From Candidatus Nomurabacteria bacterium (lineage in GTDB: Bacteria > Patescibacteriota > Minisyncoccia > Phycocordibacterales > UBA9973), in the NCBI GenBank assembly GCA_026395935.1, contig JAPLXT010000045.1, forward strand, positions 1 through 9,475: 9,475 nucleotides of DNA, given 5' to 3'. Positions within the stretch are counted from its first letter, which is position 1, and the number at the start of each line of letters is the position of its first letter. The translations under genes were made by a program, and so were the position numbers. The notes below the pieces were generated by a model. That model made no database searches and was not told the origin of the DNA. It was given only the letters and a program-made list of their open reading frames with translations. Below, one piece after another: positions 1 through 5,037 of this stretch.

Positions 1-51
1 AATAATCGTATCTACAAACGCGATTACTGGCTCGCTTATCTACAGAAGTAA
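1..51 (+). CDS. C-terminal tail of an unidentified upstream gene (partial)
   Basis: Frame 1 is open from the window edge to a TAA at 49-51 and would encode 16 residues ending RDYWLAYLQK. The codons are mixed in GC and the peptide is rich in aromatic and charged residues, like a real protein end rather than AT-rich spacer. It ends 19 bases before the murI start, in keeping with the tight packing elsewhere. The family cannot be recognised from so short a piece, and a chance open frame of this length is possible. Confidence 0.35.
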   Translation, partial: NNRIYKRDYWLAYLQK

Positions 52-64
52 TCTGTGTTAGAAT
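36..64 (+). promoter_or_regulatory. Predicted extended -10 promoter for murI, possibly leaderless
   Basis: TAGAAT at 59-64 preceded by TGT at 56-58 gives an extended -10 element (5 of 6 matches to TATAAT). A weak -35 candidate, TTATCT, lies at 36-41 with a 17-base spacer. The -10 ends 6 bases before the murI ATG at 71, so initiation at the normal distance would put the first transcribed base on or next to the A of ATG. No Shine-Dalgarno sequence lies upstream, which fits a leaderless message. This is a pattern match only. Confidence 0.4.
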
Positions 65-70
65 GCCTAT

Positions 71-874
71 ATGACTAAAGGCAGTATTGGGGTATTTGAT
101 TCAGGACTTGGGGGGCTTTGGGTGTTGAAGCACTTGAAGGATAAGCTTCCTCTATATAATTATATTTTCCTTGGTGACCAAGCAAATGTGCCATTTGGAG
201 GCAAGACTCCCGATGAGCTTTTTAATATTGCGACAAAGGGGCTTGATTATCTTTATGGAGAGATGAATTGTATGGGAGTAGTACTTGCTTGCAATACTAT
301 TAGCTCGACTATATATGAGAGGTTAAGAGACTGGAAAGATGAAAAGTATTTTGGGAGAATTCTTTTTGGAATTGTTAGGCCTACAGTCGAGTCTATTGAT
401 AAAGGAAAACCGGTTGTGATATTTGCAACACCAAGAACATGCGAATCAGAAGTCTATGAAAAATTCTTGAAAGAGAACGTGAAAAATTATATTAAAATTC
501 CATTACCACAATTAGCTTATTTAATTGAAAATGGAGGAGACACACTTGCTTATGTAAAATATTTTAAAGATATGATAGGGAGTGATATAGAAAGTGGTGC
601 ATTACTTTGTACACACTATGGAATAGTTCGTGATGATTTCAAAAAAGTTTTTCCTCAAGTTAAGACTTGGGTTTATCAAGAAGATTTAATACCAAAATAT
701 TTGGCTGAGTACTTTATAGAATTCCCAGATAGGGAAGCATTTTTTGAACACGGAAGTAAACTTTCTATTTTAATCACTAAAGAAAGTGAGGTATTTCATA
801 AGTTTAGCAAAAAGTGGTTTGGAGAAAAAGTCAAAATTAAATTAGTAGATTTAAATAATTATGAAACTAACTAA
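71..874 (+). CDS. murI: Glutamate racemase (MurI family)
   Basis: Predicted cytoplasmic, cofactor-independent racemase that makes D-glutamate for the peptidoglycan stem peptide. At 267 residues it has the usual family length. The N-terminal GVFDSGLGGL (7-16, with Asp10 and Ser11), GDQANVPFG (35-43), LACNT with Cys74 and LCTHY with Cys180 and His182 match the two-lobed Asp/Glu racemase fold with two catalytic thiols; Glu153 in YLIENG is also in the expected place. Some motif positions differ from textbook MurI (GDQANVPFG for GDTARVPYG, LLCTHYG for LGCTHYP), so the protein is divergent and aspartate or broader specificity cannot be excluded. The start is the first ATG after the promoter and puts the FDSGLGG motif at the normal position. 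Its 3' end overlaps the next gene by 14 bases, implying coupled translation. Confidence 0.87.
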   Translation: MTKGSIGVFDSGLGGLWVLKHLKDKLPLYNYIFLGDQANVPFGGKTPDELFNIATKGLDYLYGEMNCMGVVLACNTISSTIYERLRDWKDEKYFGRILFGIVRPTVESIDKGKPVVIFATPRTCESEVYEKFLKENVKNYIKIPLPQLAYLIENGGDTLAYVKYFKDMIGSDIESGALLCTHYGIVRDDFKKVFPQVKTWVYQEDLIPKYLAEYFIEFPDREAFFEHGSKLSILITKESEVFHKFSKKWFGEKVKIKLVDLNNYETN

Positions 875-2354
875 AACTGACTATCTTATATATAGAGACT
901 GTGGCAAGAATGCTTGGCTTAAAGTACACAAGCCAGATGTTTATTATGCGAAGCCCTTGTCGGCTTTTGATCAAGGAATCATAGAGACGGGTAATGAAGT
1001 CGATGAGCTCGCTCGTGATTTATTTCCAGGCGGAGTACTTTTGACAAGTAGAGGTGATACAGAGGAAACAAAGGAATTGGTTAATTCTCATATCAACGTT
1101 ATTTACCAGCCTGTATTTGAGACAGAAAAATACAAAATAGTGTGCGACATTATTGTCTGGGATGATGTCTTCCAAGTATATGATCTTTACGAAGTAAAAG
1201 CCTCGAATAGTGGCGAGAATAAAAAAGCTAAGGATGAACTTTATTCATACGATATTGCTTTCCAGTATCTAGTCTTAAAAGAATTAAATATTCCTATCGG
1301 CAAGCTCAATCTTGTGCGTCTGAACAGTGAGTATGTACGTGGTGGCGATCTAGATATTGATAACCTTTTCTCGACTGAAGATTTTACAGAAAATGTTTTA
1401 AATATTAAGGAAGTAGTTTCAGAGGAAATGAAGAATGCGTATGAAATACTTTCGTCCGGAGTAGAACCCTTCGGTTCTTGTAAGTGTATTACTCGTGGTA
1501 GAAGTTCTCACTGTACTACTTTTTCTTATTCGAACCCTGATGTGCCTCCATATAGCGTCCATGATATTTCTAGAATTGGTAGTTCAAAAAGTAAACTCGC
1601 AGAATTAATTGACAGAGGAATTTTAAGAATTGAAGACGTTCCAGAAGACTTCCCACTAAGTGAGAAACAAAGGAATCAAGTCATGGCAACGCAAACAGGA
1701 AAAATATTTATGGATAAAGAAGAGATTAGTGAATTTTTAGATACAATATCAATACCGATATCATTTCTCGATTATGAGACATTTGCAGCAGGCATTCCAA
1801 GGTTTACAGGCTTCTCGCCATTCAATCAAATTACTTTTCAGTTTTCTTTACATGTTGTGAATGATATAGAAAAAGAACCAGAACATTTCGAATTCATTTT
1901 TACTGAAAGTACTAATCCCGATATTCCCTTTATTGAAGCACTAAAGAAATATATTTCAAGTACTGGGCATATAGTTGTTTGGAATAAAAGTTTTGAAATG
2001 GGGAGGAATAAGGACTTGGCTAGAAGGAATCCCGAGTACCAAGCTTTCCTCGAAGATGTGAATGCTAGAGTAATTGACCTAATGGATATTTTCTCAAATC
2101 AACATTTCATTCATCCAAAATTTAAAGGTAAAACTTCCATTAAATATATCCTACCAGTATTAGCTCCAGATCTCTCATACAAAGCGCTAGACATCCAAGA
2201 GGGAGCAACAGCCTCAAATACATGGGATTTAATAGTAAGCGACGGCTATACAAAAGAAGAAGCTAAAGAAAAAACTGAGCAATTGCTAACTTATTGCGAG
2301 CTCGATACCTTTGCAATGTATAGGATTTGGAAGTATCTCATCGATTTAAAATAA
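861..2354 (+). CDS. DUF2779 protein: RecB/Cas4-like nuclease domain plus DnaQ-like exonuclease domain
   Basis: A 497-residue predicted nuclease of unknown cellular role. The N-terminal half (about 1-220) resembles the Cas4/RecB PD-(D/E)XK group: an opening of the type LTKTDYLIYRDC, then Asp96, Glu111-x-Lys113 (EVKAS) and the downstream Gln135-Tyr136. Cys14 with Cys207, Cys209 and Cys218 could hold an iron-sulfur cluster as in Cas4 and AddB. The C-terminal half (about 298-497) is the DUF2779 region, with an RNase H-like exonuclease look: FLDYET (Asp304, Glu306), VVWNKSFE (372-379) and YCELDTFAM (Asp482). Nuclease activity is inferred from motifs; repair, RNA processing and defence roles are all open. 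The ATG lies inside the end of murI with no Shine-Dalgarno sequence, so it is probably translated from the murI message. No cas genes or CRISPR array are nearby. Confidence 0.83.
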   Translation: MKLTKTDYLIYRDCGKNAWLKVHKPDVYYAKPLSAFDQGIIETGNEVDELARDLFPGGVLLTSRGDTEETKELVNSHINVIYQPVFETEKYKIVCDIIVWDDVFQVYDLYEVKASNSGENKKAKDELYSYDIAFQYLVLKELNIPIGKLNLVRLNSEYVRGGDLDIDNLFSTEDFTENVLNIKEVVSEEMKNAYEILSSGVEPFGSCKCITRGRSSHCTTFSYSNPDVPPYSVHDISRIGSSKSKLAELIDRGILRIEDVPEDFPLSEKQRNQVMATQTGKIFMDKEEISEFLDTISIPISFLDYETFAAGIPRFTGFSPFNQITFQFSLHVVNDIEKEPEHFEFIFTESTNPDIPFIEALKKYISSTGHIVVWNKSFEMGRNKDLARRNPEYQAFLEDVNARVIDLMDIFSNQHFIHPKFKGKTSIKYILPVLAPDLSYKALDIQEGATASNTWDLIVSDGYTKEEAKEKTEQLLTYCELDTFAMYRIWKYLIDLK

Positions 2355-2358
2355 AATT

Positions 2359-2386
2359 TTGAAAAAAGGCTCTATAATGCTATATT
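2359..2386 (+). promoter_or_regulatory. Predicted promoter for the small His-rich gene and pheST
   Basis: TTGAAA (2359-2364) and TATATT (2381-2386) are separated by 16 bases, and the -10 is preceded by TGC (2378-2380), giving an extended -10. The predicted start of transcription is near 2393, leaving a leader of about 32 very AT-rich bases before the ATG at 2425. A second TATAAT at 2373-2378 overlaps but has no spaced -35. The promoter begins right after the stop of the DUF2779 gene. Confidence 0.55.
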
Positions 2387-2424
2387 TTATATATTATAAG
2401 TTTAATTAATTTTTTTTAATTATT

Positions 2425-2658
2425 ATGGATTTACATCATATACATGGGACAGAAATGGGATTTCATCATGAGACTGAAGGAGCTATGAATTTTTTAAAAA
2501 ATAGTGTTCATAAGGAAGCAGTAGAAGGTTTTTTAAATCATGCTAAAGAGCATGGCGAATACCATTTTTATGATACAAAAGGTCAACAATATGCGATAAA
2601 ACATGAATTACAAGATGGTAAGTCAAGTTTTTCAGTTGAGAAATCTTATCATCATTAA
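2425..2658 (+). CDS. Small histidine-rich protein, function unknown
   Basis: Seventy-seven residues, 12 of them histidine, including HH pairs at 4-5, 14-15 and 76-77 and an HxxxHxxxH spacing at 39, 43 and 47. There is no signal peptide, membrane segment or recognised domain. Its reality is supported by a promoter just upstream, an ordinary mixed codon pattern, and a stop five bases before the pheS start, so it appears to lead the pheST operon. The histidine density suggests metal binding, but this is inference; the spacing does not match a known metal site I can name. The alternative start at Met11 would drop three histidines; the first ATG is preferred because it follows the promoter leader. 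The overlapping minus-strand frame has no support. Confidence 0.6.
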   Translation: MDLHHIHGTEMGFHHETEGAMNFLKNSVHKEAVEGFLNHAKEHGEYHFYDTKGQQYAIKHELQDGKSSFSVEKSYHH

Positions 2659-2663
2659 TTAAA

Positions 2664-3374
2664 ATGAAAGAAGAAATAGAAAAAGGACGAGAGCATCCAC
2701 TCTCGATGATAATAAACGATACAGTAAAAGTTTTCACAGAGCTTGGCTTTGAGGTAGCTGTAGGGCCAGAACTTGAGGATGTGTATCATTGTTTCGATGC
2801 ATTAAATTTCCCCGAAGAGCATCCAGCTCGTGATATGCAGGACACATTTTTCATAAAAGGAGAAAAAGATAAAGTCTTAAGGACTCATACTTCTTCCGTT
2901 CAAATTCGCTTCATGGAAGAATTTGCCAAGAGTGGCAAGAAGCCACCATTCGCAATAATTGCTCCCGGGAAAGTTTTTAGAAACGAAGCTACAGATGCTA
3001 CACACGAAATGCAATTCTATCAGATAGAAGGTCTTTTTATTGGTGAAAATATTTCAATGGCAGATTTGAAGGGAACACTATCGTATTTCTATAAAAAGAT
3101 TTTAGGTGAAAATACGAATCTTCGTTTCCGTCCAAGTTTTTTTCCATTTACAGAACCATCTATTGAATTTGATTTGATGTACAAAGGTAAGTGGATAGAA
3201 ATGGGCGGAGCGGGTATGGTTCATCCTAACGTTCTAGATAAATGTGGAATTGATTCTACAAAGTATCAAGGTTTTGCTTTTGGTCCCGGACTTGAGAGAT
3301 TAATGGTTATAAAGTATTTAATGCCAGACATCAGACCAGCTTATCAGGGGGATTTAAGGTTTAATCAGATTTAA
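2664..3374 (+). CDS. pheS: Phenylalanine--tRNA ligase alpha subunit, short form
   Basis: Catalytic subunit of the class II (alpha-beta)2 PheRS that charges tRNA-Phe in the cytoplasm. Recognisable parts are HTSSVQIR (75-82), motif 2 with VFRNEATDATHEMQFYQIEG (104-123), the Phe-pocket loop FFPFTEPSIEFDL (159-171) and motif 3 FGPGLERL (206-213), ending DLRFNQI as in other PheS. The protein has 236 residues against about 330-350 in typical bacteria: it begins almost directly at the catalytic core (GREHPLSMI, 8-16) and lacks the N-terminal tRNA-binding coiled coil of about 90 residues. No in-frame upstream extension could supply it, because the neighbouring small gene ends 5 bases earlier in its own frame. 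The short form appears intact rather than damaged. pheT follows after 3 bases. Confidence 0.94.
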   Translation: MKEEIEKGREHPLSMIINDTVKVFTELGFEVAVGPELEDVYHCFDALNFPEEHPARDMQDTFFIKGEKDKVLRTHTSSVQIRFMEEFAKSGKKPPFAIIAPGKVFRNEATDATHEMQFYQIEGLFIGENISMADLKGTLSYFYKKILGENTNLRFRPSFFPFTEPSIEFDLMYKGKWIEMGGAGMVHPNVLDKCGIDSTKYQGFAFGPGLERLMVIKYLMPDIRPAYQGDLRFNQI

Positions 3375-3377
3375 TAT

Positions 3378-3854
3378 ATGAAAATATCTTATAATTGGCT
3401 ACAAAATTATTTTGAAGAAAAACTACCTACACCTGAAAAAATTGCGGATGGTATTATATTTCATTCTTTTGAAGTAGATGAGTTTGTTGCTCTCGGTGGT
3501 GATACTATTTTTGATATTAAAATTATGCCAGACAGAGCTCATGATTGTCTTTCACACTGGGGAATAGCAAAGGAGATTTCCGCAATTTTTGATTTGAAAA
3601 TATCTTCGCCCAATGGTTTTTTAAAGGTCCTCGGACGAGGGGAACGGGAGCCGGTGCCAGACCATTTAAAAAACCAATTTGGCTCCGATTTGAAAATTGA
3701 GATACAAGATGATAAATGTCTTCGTTATATGGGGCGAATAGTAAGGAATGTCAAAGTCGGAGAGAGTCCAGCGTGGCTAAAAGAGAACTTAAAAGCCATT
3801 GGTCAGAAGTCTATAAATAATATACAACGACCAGAAAGACAGCAAAGAAAATAA
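3378..3854 (+). CDS. pheT: PheRS beta subunit, 5' fragment of a disrupted pheT
   Basis: The 158 residues start with the normal PheT B1 opening (MKISYNWLQNYF) and contain FDIKIMPDRAHDCLSHWGIAKEI (44-66), then the start of B3/B4 up to LKENLKAIGQKSINNI (134-149). The EMAP/OB tRNA-binding insertion of larger PheT proteins is absent, which I believe is usual in this bacterial group. After Ile149 the family sequence should continue into VDITNY, but the frame instead gives nine unrelated residues and a TAA. The same coding continues in the -1 frame from about 3830 with sequence that belongs roughly 90 residues further along in PheT. A GC-rich palindromic element (3614-3676) lies in frame between B1 and B3. 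By itself this fragment has no catalytic or editing role that I can support. Confidence 0.88.
   Translation: MKISYNWLQNYFEEKLPTPEKIADGIIFHSFEVDEFVALGGDTIFDIKIMPDRAHDCLSHWGIAKEISAIFDLKISSPNGFLKVLGRGEREPVPDHLKNQFGSDLKIEIQDDKCLRYMGRIVRNVKVGESPAWLKENLKAIGQKSINNIQRPERQQRK
3614..3676 (+). repeat. GC-rich palindromic element inserted in frame within pheT
   Basis: The arms TGGTTTTTTAAA (3614-3625) and TTTAAAAAACCA (3665-3676) are perfect 12-base inverted repeats, extended by GGTC/GACC after one bulged base. They enclose a core of about 38 bases (3626-3663) that is strongly GC-rich against an AT-rich gene and includes the small hairpin CCTC-GGAC-GAGG (3629-3640). The whole unit is 63 bases, exactly 21 codons, so the frame is kept; it encodes GFLKVLGRGEREPVPDHLKN and one more residue in a linker between the B1 and B3 parts of PheT. 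The layout resembles selfish palindromic elements that insert into coding sequences (the Rickettsia palindromic elements are the known parallel), but only one copy is visible here. Confidence 0.5.
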
Positions 3855-3856
3855 AT
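3825..3856 (+). other. pheT: Deletion and frameshift junction in pheT
   Basis: Up to 3824 frame 3378 encodes PheT ending SINNI. From about 3830 the -1 frame encodes TRKTAKKINIQTDAVKRYENEISPEL, which matches the PheT segment normally written IRKTAxKLGIRTDASxRFExGxxPEL. In intact PheT these two segments are about 90 residues apart (the LGQPLHAFD to GIMGG part of B3/B4). So roughly 270-290 bases appear to be missing and the number lost is not a multiple of three. A genuine deletion, a mixed population or an assembly collapse would all give this picture; the sequence alone cannot separate them. Confidence 0.75.
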
Positions 3857-3919
3857 ATTCAAACTGATGCCGTAAAGAGATATGAGAATGAAATATCACC
3901 AGAGCTTTGTACTATAACT

Positions 3920-4945
3920 ATGGATGCCATCAGTGATCTTATTTATTCTTTAGCAGGTGGAGAAGTAGAGAGTATCATAGATGTCTATCCTAATAAGGCA
4001 AAGGAAAGATTAATTAATATCACAATTGAATATATTAATAAAAGACTCGGTTCAAACTTTTCAAAAGGAGATATTGAAAGTGTTTGGAAGAAATTAAATT
4101 TTGTTTATACAGAAAAAGACGGAGGATATGAAATACAAGCGCCATTTTTAAGATTAGATTTAAATGAGCCGCATGATTTAACGGAAGAAGTCGTTAGGAT
4201 TTTAGGCTATGATAAGCTTGTAGAAAAAATTCCGAAAGTAGAAATTAATAATGAAAAGGATGATGCCTATATAAAAATATTAATGGCTCGCAATAAACTT
4301 TTAAATGATGGATATAGCGAAGTTATGACTTACGTATTTCGTGACAAAGGGGATGTAGAGGTTCTCGCTTCTGCGGGGGGTAAAAATTGCTTGAGGAATA
4401 ATATAGCAGATGGACTTAAAGAAAGTATTAAATTAAATATTTTGAATTTGCCCTTACTTGATATGAAAGAAGTGAAAGTTTTTGAAATTGGCACAGTATT
4501 TGGGAAAGACAGAGAAGAGATGCATGTAGCTTATGGAGACAAGAAAAATGTAGTTGAAGTAAAATTAGAAGAATTTATCAAAAATATTCCTGTGGAGAAT
4601 ATTGAAAAATTAATTTCTCATTCTATTTCTGCCTCGCCATTTAAAATGTGGTCCGTTTATCCATTCATCTCACGCGATATAGCAGTCTGGGTGCCAGAGG
4701 GAGAAGATAAGGATAAATTGAAAAATATATTAATTGAAGAAGGCACAAATCTTTTAATAAAAGATCCATACCTTTTTGATTCATTTAGTAAGCCTGCCTC
4801 GATGCAAGGCGGGGAGGGCAGAACATCTTTTGCTTATCGTTTAGTCTTTCAATCATATGAAAAAACTTTAACAGATGAAGAAGTGAATCCAATAATGGAT
4901 AATGTTACAAAAAAGATTTCATCTCTAGGTTGGGAAGTGCGATAA
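3920..4945 (+). CDS. pheT: PheRS beta subunit, 3' fragment of a disrupted pheT
   Basis: From the first internal ATG this reads 341 residues, but PheT homology in the same frame starts upstream at about 3830, so the ATG is an internal methionine and not a natural start. Domains in order: end of B3/B4 (1-20), B5 (about 30-100, with DLTEEVVRILGYDKL at 86-100), the synthetase-like core (about 105-215, with KVFEIGTVF at 186-194) and the C-terminal FDX-ACB anticodon-binding domain (about 245-341, with PFISRDIAVWV and SFAYRLVFQS). The stop TAA ends at 4945, about 60 bases before the gyrB promoter -10. The segment looks well conserved with no further damage, which suggests that the break is recent, or artefactual, or that a functional product is still made. 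A small GC-rich hairpin lies inside the FDX-ACB part. Confidence 0.88.
   Translation: MDAISDLIYSLAGGEVESIIDVYPNKAKERLINITIEYINKRLGSNFSKGDIESVWKKLNFVYTEKDGGYEIQAPFLRLDLNEPHDLTEEVVRILGYDKLVEKIPKVEINNEKDDAYIKILMARNKLLNDGYSEVMTYVFRDKGDVEVLASAGGKNCLRNNIADGLKESIKLNILNLPLLDMKEVKVFEIGTVFGKDREEMHVAYGDKKNVVEVKLEEFIKNIPVENIEKLISHSISASPFKMWSVYPFISRDIAVWVPEGEDKDKLKNILIEEGTNLLIKDPYLFDSFSKPASMQGGEGRTSFAYRLVFQSYEKTLTDEEVNPIMDNVTKKISSLGWEVR
4794..4821 (+). repeat. Short GC-rich hairpin sequence inside the FDX-ACB region of pheT
   Basis: CTGCC (4794-4798) pairs with GGCAG (4817-4821), with two further pairs possible if one G is bulged; an inner alternative is GCCT (4796-4799) with AGGC (4807-4810). The stretch is far richer in GC than its surroundings and encodes KPASMQGGEGR in a loop that I expect to be shorter in related PheT proteins. 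It may be a second small in-frame insertion like the one at 3614-3676, but the symmetry is weaker and chance is a fair explanation. Confidence 0.25.
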
Positions 4946-5004
4946 TATCTATTAAATATAAGGCTAAAATGGCAACAAATATACTAGCGTTTCAAGGTAT
5001 TTTT

Positions 5005-5013
5005 TGCTATAAT
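5005..5013 (+). promoter_or_regulatory. Extended -10 promoter of gyrB
   Basis: TGC followed by a consensus TATAAT (5008-5013). No good -35 hexamer sits 16-18 bases upstream (4985-4990 reads TAGCGT), so this would depend on the extended -10. The predicted transcript starts near 5020, giving a leader of about 18 bases to the first ATG of gyrB. It lies in the 92-base gap after pheT, so gyrB and the HAD gene probably form their own operon. Confidence 0.6.
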
Positions 5014-5037
5014 ATAAGCAGTTCTTATCCATAATAA

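Noticed and set aside
10..53. Repeated ATCTACA (10-16, 38-44) and GATTACT/AGTAATC inverted repeat upstream of murI
   Set aside because: These are 7-base matches in what appears to be the coding end of the previous gene; such matches are expected by chance and do not line up with the promoter.
1463..1478. Perfect hairpin AGAACC-CTTC-GGTTCT inside the DUF2779 gene
   Set aside because: It is short, lies in conserved coding sequence just before the cysteine cluster, has no U tract and is probably chance.
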